Shown: one piece after another, positions 35,555-44,926 of the stretch
How positions within the stretch are numbered: the first letter of the stretch is position 1
Layout of the letters: each line of letters opens with the position of its first letter
DNA from: Halosolutus amylolyticus
GTDB lineage: Archaea > Halobacteriota > Halobacteria > Halobacteriales > Natrialbaceae
Length of the DNA: 64,000 nucleotides
Assembly: GCF_023566055.1 (NCBI RefSeq)
Contig: NZ_JALIQP010000005.1
Location: 1-64,000, forward strand
Direction of reading: 5' to 3'
Notes under the pieces: generated by a model
Told to the model about the DNA's origin: nothing
The model's input: the letters and a program-made list of their open reading frames with translations, nothing else
Database searches by the model: none
Position numbers and translations under genes: made by a program

Positions 35555-35682
35555 ACCCACACGTCTTTGACGGCCACGATTAAGGGTTGTTATTCGCTCG
35601 GTGTCCGCGGAAAACGTACTGCGCCGAAGCCAGGATGACCCACAACGTCGCACGCGTCTTCGACGAATTCGCCACGGTGATG

Positions 35683-37578
35683 TCAGGGGAACCGGAACGT
35701 CTCCAGATTCTTCGGCTGGTGGGTCCGAATATTGTGTTTCTGGTACAATGCCGAAGAGAGTTGGTCCGTCGCCTGCTCGTCCCCGTGGACGCAGAGAATC
35801 CGTTCCGGACGCGGGTTCATCTCCTCGACGTACTGTTCGAGTCCCTCTCGATCCGCGTGCCCGGAGAACCCACTTACAGATTCGATTCGGCAGTGCAACG
35901 TGAGATGGGTGCCCTCAAGCGTGACATCTGTGCGACCGCTTTCGATTCTACGACCGAGCGTTCCTTCAGCCTGATAGCCGACGAACAGGAGTGTGTTCTC
36001 CGAATCCGGACCGAGTAACTCTATCCAGGACATAATCGGTCCCCCAGTCACCATCCCTGAAGTCGAGAGGATGATCGAAGGCTCGCCACTCGCAATCTCC
36101 TCGCGCATCGGCTGTCCGCCGTCAACCTGCTGGAACTGGTCAGCTATGAACGGGTTTTCGTCCTCGTGGAGGATACGTTGACGCAGTCCGTCGCGGAGAT
36201 ACTCTGGATACGCCGTGTGGATTGCGGTCGCTTCCCGAATCATCCCGTCGAGGTAGATCGGCATCGTGGGGATCTCGTCCTCCCGCATCGCCTCTTCGAG
36301 AACCAACATCAGTTCCTGCGATCGACCCACGGCGAACGCGGGGATGACGACCGTGCCATCCCGATCGTACGTCTCTCGAATGATCTGTCGAACCCGCGCT
36401 TCGCTCTTTTCGGTATCCGTCTGATAGTCGTTTTGGCGGCCGTACGTGGATTCTAGAACCATCGCTTCGGCTCGGGGGAAATTGTTGACGGCACCGTTGA
36501 ACAGCCGCGTCGGTTCGTGGTGGATGTCACCAGAGAACACGAGGTTGTAGAACCCATCTCCCACGTGGAAGTGAGCAGTTGCGCTACCCAGGATGTGGCC
36601 CGCGTTGTGCATCGTCAACTTGATATCCGGTGCGATATCGGTGACGTCGCCGTATTCGACCGGGATCGTTCGTTTGATCGCTTGGCGGACTTGTTCGCTC
36701 GAATACGGCGGCGTCCGACCCTCTTTCGACGCTACGTCGAGGTAGTCGAGTTGCAGCAGTCCCATCAGGTCTCGCGTGGGTTCCGTCGTGTAGATCGGCC
36801 CGTCGTAGCCGTACTTGAACAGCAGGGGAAGCAACGCACTGTGATCGAGGTGAGCGTGCGTGAGGACGACAGCGTCGATCTCTGTTAGCGGCATCGCTTC
36901 CGGAACGTGGAGGTACGGAACTTCTCCTTCGGCACCTGGTTTGTCCCCACAGTCGATGAGGACGCGGGTGTTCGGTGTGTGAAGGACGAAGCTCGCACGA
37001 CCGACTTCTCGACAGCAGCCGAGCGTCGTTACTCGAATCCAGTCAACGTCCTTCTCCGGACTGCCATGGATTTGTTGCCCAACGTCTGCGAGGAAGTCGC
37101 GTCGCTCCGCTCGTTCCTGCGTGAGGTAATTCCGGACGTTCTCGACCGTCGAAGACTCCATCGGCGGCGTCCGGACGACTTCCGGATGCCACCCTACGTT
37201 TTTCGTGATTTCGCGGATCGTACTCCCCCGTTGGCCGATCACTAGTCCCGGTTTCTCGGCTTCGATGAGTACTTCGCCGGTCGTCGGATGGAACTCGAGG
37301 TCGCGTATGGTCGCCTCGTCAGGGACGACATCGTGAATGACCTGTTCGGCTTCTTCGATGCTCGAATGTGTTCCCGAAACTGGTCGAATAGTGACTCGTT
37401 TTCGCAGTGATCGAGCGAGCTGACCGAGAAGATCACTGTCCTCTGCGAACTTCTGAGCCGTCTCGGTATAGATAACGAGATCGGGGCCTTCGAACTGTAC
37501 GTCAGTAACGTCAAGATGCGAGGGAACTTCGTCTCTCACGCGCTCGTGCAAGTCGGAATGGGTCGTGTCGTCGCTCAT
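35683..37578 (-). CDS. aCPSF1-family KH/beta-CASP ribonuclease
   Basis: This 631-aa protein has the aCPSF1 (FttA) architecture: two N-terminal KH-like domains (to about residue 150, with VIGQRGSTIREITKNVGW), a metallo-beta-lactamase domain (VLTHAHLDHSALLPLL), a beta-CASP domain (LDGMIREATAIHTAYPEYL) and the closing VSGFSGHADREGLEQYV and VHGDEQA motifs. aCPSF1 cleaves nascent RNA and drives 3'-end formation and transcription termination in archaea. The ATG at 37578 gives the usual acidic N-terminus. It lies in the scarred region and may be a paralogue of the chromosomal copy (inference). Confidence 0.9.
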   Translation of the reverse strand: MSDDTTHSDLHERVRDEVPSHLDVTDVQFEGPDLVIYTETAQKFAEDSDLLGQLARSLRKRVTIRPVSGTHSSIEEAEQVIHDVVPDEATIRDLEFHPTTGEVLIEAEKPGLVIGQRGSTIREITKNVGWHPEVVRTPPMESSTVENVRNYLTQERAERRDFLADVGQQIHGSPEKDVDWIRVTTLGCCREVGRASFVLHTPNTRVLIDCGDKPGAEGEVPYLHVPEAMPLTEIDAVVLTHAHLDHSALLPLLFKYGYDGPIYTTEPTRDLMGLLQLDYLDVASKEGRTPPYSSEQVRQAIKRTIPVEYGDVTDIAPDIKLTMHNAGHILGSATAHFHVGDGFYNLVFSGDIHHEPTRLFNGAVNNFPRAEAMVLESTYGRQNDYQTDTEKSEARVRQIIRETYDRDGTVVIPAFAVGRSQELMLVLEEAMREDEIPTMPIYLDGMIREATAIHTAYPEYLRDGLRQRILHEDENPFIADQFQQVDGGQPMREEIASGEPSIILSTSGMVTGGPIMSWIELLGPDSENTLLFVGYQAEGTLGRRIESGRTDVTLEGTHLTLHCRIESVSGFSGHADREGLEQYVEEMNPRPERILCVHGDEQATDQLSSALYQKHNIRTHQPKNLETFRFP

Positions 37579-37679
37579 AGATAGGCTCGCCGTCTCCCGG
37601 TGATCGCGTACGTCCCGCCAATAGACCGACTCTCCAGAATCGTACAAGGAGAATCGGTTATCCAGATACGCGAAGCAGG

Positions 37680-38353
37680 CTAACGAACTGGTAGTAGTGA
37701 CTTTGTCAGGGGAAATAAAAAACTTCGCACCGCATAGTGCGCCCCATGACACCAAGACACACAATAGTAACCGTTAATCCCGAACGCGACACGCTCTACG
37801 ACCTCGGCTACTCGTTCGCTCGTTTCGTCGAGATCGAACTCGCGGACGATTTCGCCGTCACGGGGGAGGGGTTGCAGTAATTCCTCTCCGTCCGTCGGTC
37901 CCTCTCGATCCGCTACTCCGACGTGATGGCCGCCATCTCGTGTTCGGTAGACAGATCTCTTCCCGGAAAGTTTCCGGCGCTTTGCCGTTGGCTTCCCCTC
38001 TACCTCGACGATATCGAGTGCGAAATCGATCGGATCGGCCTTACTGATGTAGCCGCCGACGCCGAATCCCGTGGCGCACTCGCGGTGTTCACGCATTGCT
38101 TCCGGCGTGATCCCGCCACTGACGAAGATATCGACGTCGTCGTACCCGCGTGCATCGAGTTCCCAGCGGACTTCACGAACGATGTGTTCGAAACACCGCG
38201 CCGAGATTCAGTCGTGTTGAGGCGGACGCTGTCGAGACTATCAGCGGGGGTGTCGGCGACTCGAAGGACCTCATCAACTTCGTCGGAATCGGTATCACAG
38301 AGCGTCACTCGGGTCACATCCGCATCGTCGGCCTCATTGAAAGCCTGCCACAC
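37680..38353 (-). pseudogene. Nicotinate phosphoribosyltransferase remnant, truncated and frameshifted
   Basis: On the minus strand, 38353 to about 38195 encodes VWQAFNEADDADVTRVTLCDTDSDEVDEVLRVA...DSVRLNTTESRRG. After a frame change at about 38180-38195 the reading continues with REVRWELDARGYDDVDIFVSGGITPEAMREHRE, FGVGGYISKADPIDFALDIVEVEGKPTAKR and DGGHHVGVADREGP. These are consecutive segments of the C-terminal half of haloarchaeal nicotinate phosphoribosyltransferase. The N-terminal half is absent and the normal end (about 37778) runs on to 37680. The gene cannot make a functional enzyme. Confidence 0.8.
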
Positions 38354-38721
38354 CGCTTCTTGATTTCTCTTTCCGATCTACACGAATTCTCAGTAGTTCT
38401 GAAGACCGTCGTTCAAATTCGGCCGCCGTTCACGGCCCGGGGTCTTATCGTTTTGTTGATAGCAACGGGTTGAACCGCGAGTCTCGCGGGCAAAAGACGT
38501 ACCAAATCGATCGAAGGTCTGGAAAATAACTGCCGAGAACGGCGTGCTGAATATGGAGGAAGCGTAGTTCGAAACCCGTGTGGCCCTAACTATCGGAAAA
38601 TTTATGAGTATGTGTGAGATACGCGCTTCGAGTTCGGCAGTCACCGAACGTGACCTGTCAGAACCAATGTGGACGTCTCAGAGGACGTATCCAGCGGCAG
38701 CATCCTGACGACGTATCCGAG
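38354..38721. other. Intergenic interval, no gene recognised
   Basis: About 370 bp between the broken nicotinate phosphoribosyltransferase and the membrane-protein gene. GC is lower than in the flanks and only short, unconvincing frames are present. No repeat or RNA is recognised. Confidence 0.4.
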
Positions 38722-39096
38722 TTATATGAACTGTGAATATACCACAGCGACAAGTATTCCCAGGTTGACGACGATGCCGGCGTAGGCGACTGTGTAGTCG
38801 AGGACGGTCAGGGCTAGCGAAAAGACCGCAACCGCGCCCACCAGCAACGGCCAGCGCCCCCAGTCTGTGAGCAATGCGCCGGCACCGGCGACGAACCCGA
38901 AGGCAGCAACCGCCCAAAGAACTCCGAACACACGCATACCTACGTCTCCTACGTTCACCGCACTGCCGAGGAGCGTCGTCTTGTAGGGGAATTCGGCGAC
39001 GTCGGCGAGTTCGAAATACACGGCGGTGCCGAGAAGATGAACCATCCCATGTCCGAGGAGAGTGATCGATCCCACGTACGTCAGGAGACTTCTCAT
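38722..39096 (-). CDS. Small four-helix membrane protein
   Basis: This 124-aa protein begins RSLLTYVGSITLLGHGMVHLLGTAVYF and has about four transmembrane helices. The first helix and GHGMVH motif recall small DoxX-like or hypothetical haloarchaeal membrane proteins, but no function can be assigned. The ATG at 39096 is chosen over an upstream in-frame start at 39171 because it directly precedes the first helix. Confidence 0.65.
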   Translation of the reverse strand: MRSLLTYVGSITLLGHGMVHLLGTAVYFELADVAEFPYKTTLLGSAVNVGDVGMRVFGVLWAVAAFGFVAGAGALLTDWGRWPLLVGAVAVFSLALTVLDYTVAYAGIVVNLGILVAVVYSQFI

Positions 39097-39228
39097 GCCT
39101 ACACCTATACAGTCTCTCAGAATGATGGTTTCGATATATGAATTCCTGCGACGAATGCAACGTCCCGTCACCGCCCACGTCGAAGGCCGTGCTGGCGCAC
39201 TGCGACACCAATCGGAGCAACTACTGAG

Positions 39229-40095
39229 ATGGTGAGCGTGTCCCGGCCACCGGTCCCCCGCACGTACCGTCTCGCATCGCTCACGACGCTACTGCTGACG
39301 ACAGTTGCCACCGTCGTCGGCCTGTTCGCTCCGAACTTCTACCGCGACGACCCGGTGTTGCTTCCCCAGATCTACGGGCAAGACCTGTTGACGCTCGTGG
39401 TTGGCGTCCCAGCCCTCGCTGTTTCGCTGTACTACGCAGACCGTGGGTCGCTACGGGGCTACGTCGTTTGGCTCGGCGTGACTGGCTACCTGTTGTACAC
39501 CTATGCTTCATACGCCTTCATGACCGCGTTCAACGAACTGTACCTCGTGTATACGACGTTGCTCTGGCTGACGCTGTTCACGTTCGTCGGCGGGATGGTT
39601 CGGCTCGACGCGGCGGCGCTGAAACGGGACCTCGGTGAGGCGTCCGTCCGCCCCTACGTCGCCTTCCAGTTGTTGCTGGCGGTATTGGTCTCGCTGCTGT
39701 GGCTCTCGGAGATTCTGCCGGCGACCCTCGCGGGGACGTCACCAGCGGCCATCGCCGAGGCGGGACTCCCCACGGCAGTCATCTACTCGCTGGATCTGGG
39801 CATCATCGTCCCCGCGTTTGCCCTGACGGCCTACTGGCTCTGGAACCGTCGATCCTGGGGATACGCGTTCACCGCCGTCTTGCTCGTGAAGATCGCTACG
39901 CTCGGCGGCGCCGTCCTCGCAATGATCGTTTTCATGATCCTCGATGGCCAGGTCGTGCCGCTGCCCCAGATTCTCATCTTTGGAACGCTGACGGCCGTCA
40001 GTCTGGTGCTGATGGGTCGATTTCTGGTGGCGATCGATCCCGAGTCCGACCCAGTCCAGGCAGGAACGAGTCCCGATAGTGGGGGTGAAGCGTAG
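39229..40095 (+). CDS. Multi-pass membrane protein, unknown function
   Basis: This 288-aa protein has about eight hydrophobic helices (first at residues 16-34, last at about 245-265) and a hydrophilic acidic tail. Segments such as PNFYRDDPVLLPQIYGQDLLTLVVGVPAL look conserved, but no characterised family is recognised. It is divergent from the small membrane-protein gene at 38722-39096. Confidence 0.7.
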   Translation: MVSVSRPPVPRTYRLASLTTLLLTTVATVVGLFAPNFYRDDPVLLPQIYGQDLLTLVVGVPALAVSLYYADRGSLRGYVVWLGVTGYLLYTYASYAFMTAFNELYLVYTTLLWLTLFTFVGGMVRLDAAALKRDLGEASVRPYVAFQLLLAVLVSLLWLSEILPATLAGTSPAAIAEAGLPTAVIYSLDLGIIVPAFALTAYWLWNRRSWGYAFTAVLLVKIATLGGAVLAMIVFMILDGQVVPLPQILIFGTLTAVSLVLMGRFLVAIDPESDPVQAGTSPDSGGEA

Positions 40096-40197
40096 CGAGA
40101 GGCCGAGCTACACTTGCTCGACGAAGGACTTCTCCGGCGACCAGCGAGAGGTGTAATCTGCAACTTTCCCTACGAGAGACGCGACGAGAGCAGTCGG

Positions 40198-40989
40198 TTA
40201 GTACGACGAATCACGGTATAGCGCCTCTGGCTCTTCGACGAGTTCCTTCAGTCGTCGAACGAATCGGGTTGCGGGTGCACCGTCGACGACATCGTGATCG
40301 AACGTCGCTGTGATGGAAAGATACTCGCGGGGTTCGATGTCGCCGTTGACGACCCCCGGCTTCTGGCCGATTCCGCCAACCGTGAGTTGAAGTGTGTAGT
40401 TTGTCGGAGTAATTCCCCACCCGCCGCCGGTACCGAACATTCCGACGGAACTCACAGCGACTGTGCCTGCGACTCGTTTCCAGCGTCGAGGAAACCACTG
40501 TGGGAGTCGAAAGAATAGCCGTCGTACAGGCCCGGGGAGGCGGACGGCCAGGGAGGCGATCCCCGACTGCTGTCGTTCGTCCGGGTCCCGCTGGGCCCTC
40601 CGGATCTCGTCGTGAATCGACTGCAGTGACCGCCGATTTGCCGCTCTGATGACGTGTGGAACGCCGATTCGTTTCCCGTCGATTTCGACCTCGATGATGA
40701 CCATCACGTCAACGTCATCGAACTGGACGATCCGCCCCCGCCAGTCACGATATGCGTTGATCTGGGGGTGATCGTCGAGGGCCCGGGCCAGACACAACAC
40801 GAGAAAGGCGGTGAACGAGAGTTCCGTTCCCGTCCGTTCTTCTCGGTCGTCAATCCGCCGTCGGGCCTCGGTTACGTCGAACTCGACGAGTCCATGTACG
40901 ACGCTTCGTCGGCCAGCCGTGCGCATCGCGTCAACGGTCCCTCGCCGCTGTATCGGAAACGGCTCGATCGTGTCACGCTGGTCGGTCAT
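40198..40989 (-). CDS. Stand-alone E2-type (2-oxoacid dehydrogenase) acyltransferase domain
   Basis: This 263-aa protein corresponds to the catalytic domain of dihydrolipoyl acyltransferases (CAT superfamily): RRSVVHGLVEFDVTEARRRI, SFTAFLVLCLARALDDHPQINAY and the active-site motif FDHDVVDGAPATRFVRRL with catalytic His and Asp. It lacks the lipoyl and E1/E3-binding domains of true E2, and no dehydrogenase genes are nearby, so it may acylate another CoA-linked substrate. The ATG at 40989 gives the start TDQRDTIEPFPIQRR. Confidence 0.8.
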   Translation of the reverse strand: MTDQRDTIEPFPIQRRGTVDAMRTAGRRSVVHGLVEFDVTEARRRIDDREERTGTELSFTAFLVLCLARALDDHPQINAYRDWRGRIVQFDDVDVMVIIEVEIDGKRIGVPHVIRAANRRSLQSIHDEIRRAQRDPDERQQSGIASLAVRLPGPVRRLFFRLPQWFPRRWKRVAGTVAVSSVGMFGTGGGWGITPTNYTLQLTVGGIGQKPGVVNGDIEPREYLSITATFDHDVVDGAPATRFVRRLKELVEEPEALYRDSSY

Positions 40990-41245
40990 GCGTAGTACTG
41001 GCCGACGAAACGCATAGCTCTTGGTTCGACTCTCAAACGACTCATCCGCGTCGTACACCGAATCGTGCGCCCTGGCACAGGATGTGCGAGGACCGAGAGA
41101 ATGTGCGAGGAGGGAGTTTTTGCGGTACGGTTCCTGCGGTTCGCCCGGGAGGCGTCACTGGTGGTTCGGTTGGCAGTCACCCGATACTGGCCACACTGGC
41201 CGAATGGCCAATACATGGGCGGTAGCGAACGCGATCACGATGGAC

Positions 41246-42115
41246 CTACCGGCGGGCAGGCGGTGGTCGTGGCACGTCCTCTGCCTTCGTCAGGGTCTTC
41301 GCGCCCCAGATTGCGGTAATTAGCACTGCGAGCAGCGCCCACTGGAGGTAGTAGACGGCGTCTGTAACCTCGATCGTTTCGGAGACGAAATTGACCCACC
41401 CGTGCAACAGGATGATGCCGAGGGTGCTGCGCGAGGTGTGGTTGTACACCCACGTGAAGGCGACCGAGAGTGGAACGATGCCAATCGTGAACAGCCAGAA
41501 TCCTGGCGTGCCGAACCCGACTGTATCGTGCTGATACGTCCCGTCGATGAAAAACAGCGGGAGGTGCCAGACCGACCAGACGACCCCGAGAATCAGGCTG
41601 GCCCCCAGCGCGGACCAGGTCAGCTGGAGTCGGTCCAGTGCATACCCTCGCCACCCCAATTCTTCGAGGAGCGGTGGGAGCGTTGCAAAGAATAGTGCCG
41701 GGAGGATCGCAAGTGGATTGGCGTCAAATTCCCGTACCCCTTCGCCCCACGTTGCGCCTGGCCCACCCAGTAACGTATCTACTACTGCAGCGACGATCGT
41801 CACGGCCAGGGGGACCAGAAGAATTACCAGACCCCATCGGACGCCGATCCGGCGGACCTGTTTGATACGATCCCAGAAATCCGTTCGTCCTCGTTCATCG
41901 TAGACGAGGTACACGAACCCGATGCCGGCAATCCCGGGGCCGACGAGTCCCGCCAGTAACAACACGAGTCCTGCGGCGCTGGTAAAACTCACCCCGAGGG
42001 CGATGGCCGAGAGCCAGAAGAACCACGTTATGGCGAACGTCACGGCAAAGAACACCCACGGATTTCCGACAGCGAGGGCTGTGTTGCCGATCGATAGCTG
42101 TGCCGTCTCGGTCAT
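41246..42115 (-). CDS. CPBP-family intramembrane metalloprotease
   Basis: This 289-aa protein has about eight transmembrane helices and the CPBP (Abi/CAAX-protease-like) motifs: EELGWRGYALDRLQ (motif 1, EExxxR), a second region SVWHLPLFF and a later HGWVNF. In this family the glutamates and histidines bind the catalytic metal. Haloarchaea have many such genes; the substrate is unknown. The ATG at 42115 is preferred over 42145. Confidence 0.87.
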   Translation of the reverse strand: MTETAQLSIGNTALAVGNPWVFFAVTFAITWFFWLSAIALGVSFTSAAGLVLLLAGLVGPGIAGIGFVYLVYDERGRTDFWDRIKQVRRIGVRWGLVILLVPLAVTIVAAVVDTLLGGPGATWGEGVREFDANPLAILPALFFATLPPLLEELGWRGYALDRLQLTWSALGASLILGVVWSVWHLPLFFIDGTYQHDTVGFGTPGFWLFTIGIVPLSVAFTWVYNHTSRSTLGIILLHGWVNFVSETIEVTDAVYYLQWALLAVLITAIWGAKTLTKAEDVPRPPPARR

Positions 42116-42926
42116 ACTGTGGTATCCCCGTTCGGCAGGGTACATCGTCGGTCAGCCACCGCGTCTCTGACCGTCGATCCCTCACCTGTCAGTACGCTTC
42201 GTGATGTGCCTTTCTCCTGAAACGTCCTTCGGAGGACAGGTTCTGTCGTTCTTCTCCGGGTCATTATTCTTGACTGCCCTGCTGGTAGTACGCGTAGGCC
42301 GCGTGAGTAAATAAGCAAATTTCACGATTCACAGGACGATCTGTAATCGTCTCGGTATTCGTCGCCCGTTTCGTGTTGGCAACGGACGTTCGATACTCAC
42401 CCTTCCCGACTGCTCGTGTCGATCCGATGATCCCGACACCCCTCCAAACAGGGACCCGAGATATACGCCAGCCACTACCGCACATGTCTTTGCCCTCGTG
42501 GCCTTTCGATTCGTATCCTTCACCGAATCCGTACGCTACCTTCGCGACGGGAACGATCGTTGTACAGAGCGACAGGACCGCCGATATAGCTTCGTCACCT
42601 CCGATGCTACCAGTCCTGTCGAAACCGAGAATTGGTTTGATGCGAATAGCACGGGTGCAGGATCAGGGCAGGATCAATCTTCCGTTCTCCCGAACGCGAT
42701 CGCTAGTCGGCACGCGTCCCTGGCAGCGACTCGGGAGTTCGTCACAGTGGATGGCCACACCGTCGTCCGTGGTTGCGGGTGACACAGGCGACGACCTACG
42801 ACGTGAACACCGTTCTCTCGTACAATACGGGGATTCTAGTGAATCCGTATTCTGGTATTAGCTCTGACACCAAGGGTCGGTTTTGAGTGAACAAACGGTT
42901 ATTGCGCTGGTGTGTGTACTACTAAC
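42116..42926. other. Long interval without a recognisable gene
   Basis: About 800 bp between the CPBP protease and the HTH regulator. Open frames exist on both strands (for example 42373-42861 plus and 42264-42485 minus), but their compositions look random and no family is recognised. It may be a decayed gene region. Confidence 0.4.
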
Positions 42927-43748
42927 ATGGCATACGATGGCGTGATACCACGCACCGACGAACCGATAGACGACATCGCGTACCTCGCGCGGTCCGAACA
43001 TCGCGTCCCGACGCTCGTCGCGCTGACTACCCGTCCCCGGAGTCGCTCCGAACTCTGTGAACTGACCGGGGTTTCGTCGTCCACGATGCGACGGACGTTG
43101 GGCGAATTCGAAGCCCGTTCCTGGATCCGAAAGGAGGGGTACCAGTACGTTGCGACGCGGCTAGGAGAGACGATCGCGTCCGGGATGGAGGACGTGATCG
43201 AACGGGTCGAAACCGAGCGGAAGTTGCGTGACGTCTGGCACTGGCTCCCGGCCGAGGTCAGCGAATTTCCGATCGAGACGTGGGCGGATATGACCGTCAC
43301 TGTCGCCGAGCCCGATTTCCCGTATCGGCCGGTGGACCGCTTCGAGTCGCTTCTCCGGGAGACGAACGAGTTTCGATCGCTTCGACCCGAGGTCGCCCTG
43401 ATGGATCCCTGTCTGGACGTTCTTTCTCAGCTGATCGACGACGGAGTCGGTATCACGCTGATCGATCGGCCGAGCTGTCATACGTACTTTTTATCGACGT
43501 ACCCGGACCGTAGTTCGGAGATGCTGAAGCAGGACAATTTCACGGTTCTGGAGCACGACGAACTACCCCCGTACGGAATCGGCCTTCTCGATGACCGAGT
43601 CGCCATCAGCTGTTACGAGCAAGACAGCGGGACGGTCCGGGCGGTGATCGATACCGACGCACCGGCGGTTCGCGAGTGGGCGGAATCGGTCTATACGTCC
43701 TACCGATCCGATGCCCAGCCACTCGAACCCCACCGCATCGTAGAGTGA
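42927..43748 (+). CDS. HTH transcriptional regulator with DUF1724-like output domain
   Basis: This 273-aa protein has an N-terminal winged HTH (HRVPTLVALTTRPRSRSELCELTGVSSSTMRRTLGEFEAR) and a C-terminal domain typical of the archaeal HTH/FilR1 (DUF1724) regulators (LMDPCLDVLSQLIDDGVGITLIDRP...PYGIGLLDDRVAISCYE). The ATG at 42927 is preferred to 42912. A target cannot be inferred; the OsmC gene follows 211 bp later in the same direction. Confidence 0.82.
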   Translation: MAYDGVIPRTDEPIDDIAYLARSEHRVPTLVALTTRPRSRSELCELTGVSSSTMRRTLGEFEARSWIRKEGYQYVATRLGETIASGMEDVIERVETERKLRDVWHWLPAEVSEFPIETWADMTVTVAEPDFPYRPVDRFESLLRETNEFRSLRPEVALMDPCLDVLSQLIDDGVGITLIDRPSCHTYFLSTYPDRSSEMLKQDNFTVLEHDELPPYGIGLLDDRVAISCYEQDSGTVRAVIDTDAPAVREWAESVYTSYRSDAQPLEPHRIVE

Positions 43749-43959
43749 CGATTTTGGCGACGGGAGTCTGTCTTCGGGTCCCTGTTCTCATCCATTCGCT
43801 GGAGTCTAACGACCAGCGGTGGCGTCCGTCACAAGCGTCCCGGATCGCAACTGGTGGTTCCGTTGCAGCGAGTGCACGACCGGTACCGTCTGCCACAATG
43901 GCACGAATTAGCTACTCGACCCTCGACGCCGTACTGTCCTGGCGGGAGGCGACACGAAG

Positions 43960-44565
43960 ATGACTGACCACAAGCAACTCACACACGGTATCGACCCCGA
44001 AACATTCGACGCGTTCGCCGAACACGCGGCCGACAATCCCGAAGAAGTCCAACTCGGTCTCGGGGCGACCGCGACCTACGAGGGGACGTGCGCCCACAGC
44101 CTGGCGAAAATCGATAGCTACGAACTCGGTGACGAAACGATCGCTCGCGAGACGCGCGAGTACACCCTTCCGTACGGCGGCTGGCAGGAGGTGCTGGAGG
44201 CCGGCGGCTGGGTGGGTGCGACCGATCGGATAGAGCCGATCGAAGCCGCACTCTCCGCGCTGGCCGCCTGCATCAACGTCGGTATCAGTATCAATGCCGT
44301 CGCAAACGGCGTCGATATCGAGCGACTCCAGACACGCGTTCGGACCGACTTCGATCCGGCCGTGCTCTTTAGCCTGGCGGAACTCAAGGAGGCCGATTCT
44401 GTTTTCGAGAATCTGACCGCCGACATCGAGATCGACGGCGCGGGACTCGACGACGATCTGGCCGACGAGTGGGCACGACGAGCGCCCGTCTACACGCTCG
44501 TCTCCCTCGCGCAGGACGTCCAGTTGACGATCAATACCCCCGCCCAGGTGGCGGGCGACGACTAG
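43960..44565 (+). CDS. OsmC family protein
   Basis: This 201-aa OsmC/Ohr-type protein has the pattern EPIEAALSALAACINVGISINAVANGVDIERLQTRV. The second-helix cysteine (AACINVG) is the peroxidatic Cys position of the family; the first Cys of Ohr proteins is not evident. Members reduce organic hydroperoxides or act in sulfur/selenium handling. Start ATG at 43960. Confidence 0.83.
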   Translation: MTDHKQLTHGIDPETFDAFAEHAADNPEEVQLGLGATATYEGTCAHSLAKIDSYELGDETIARETREYTLPYGGWQEVLEAGGWVGATDRIEPIEAALSALAACINVGISINAVANGVDIERLQTRVRTDFDPAVLFSLAELKEADSVFENLTADIEIDGAGLDDDLADEWARRAPVYTLVSLAQDVQLTINTPAQVAGDD

Positions 44566-44857
44566 CCGGTCCTCCTCTCACGAATCCGACCGGTAATCCC
44601 GGTCGGATATTCTGTCCGTTTGCTGATGAGTCCTCGGCACTCTCTTCGCCTCCGGAACCGTTCACTCGCGACACCCATGGGTTCTGGCTACGGTGGCGAC
44701 TCACGATTTGCCAGCCGTACAGAGAAACCGATCTGGTCGTACATCAACGCGTGGGGGCTGGAAACTCACGTATCGTGGTCGTCGACGATCGACGACACCG
44801 GATCGGGGAGCACCAGTCCGCCCCGGGTCCGGCCTGAGGTCGCAATAGTTGCAGGTT

Positions 44858-44889
44858 ATATTAGGCGCCGGCTAATATTACTGTAATAT
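44858..44889 (+). promoter_or_regulatory. Two overlapping dyads upstream of the cystathionine gene
   Basis: ATATTAG (44858-44864) and CTAATAT (44872-44878) form an inverted repeat spaced by GCGCCGG. Overlapping it, ATATTACTGTAATAT (44875-44889) is a perfect palindrome around a central T. They end 37 bp before the ATG at 44927, where promoter elements are expected. Otherwise the interval 44566-44926 holds no recognisable gene. A role as operator/TATA region is inferred. Confidence 0.5.
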
Positions 44890-44926
44890 AGAAAACATTA
44901 TTCGGGTTCGTCGGCGTCGTTCTATC

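Noticed and set aside
42373-42861. 162-codon open frame upstream of the HTH regulator
   Set aside because: Translation is Ser/Pro/Arg-rich with no family features, and competing open frames exist on the other strand.
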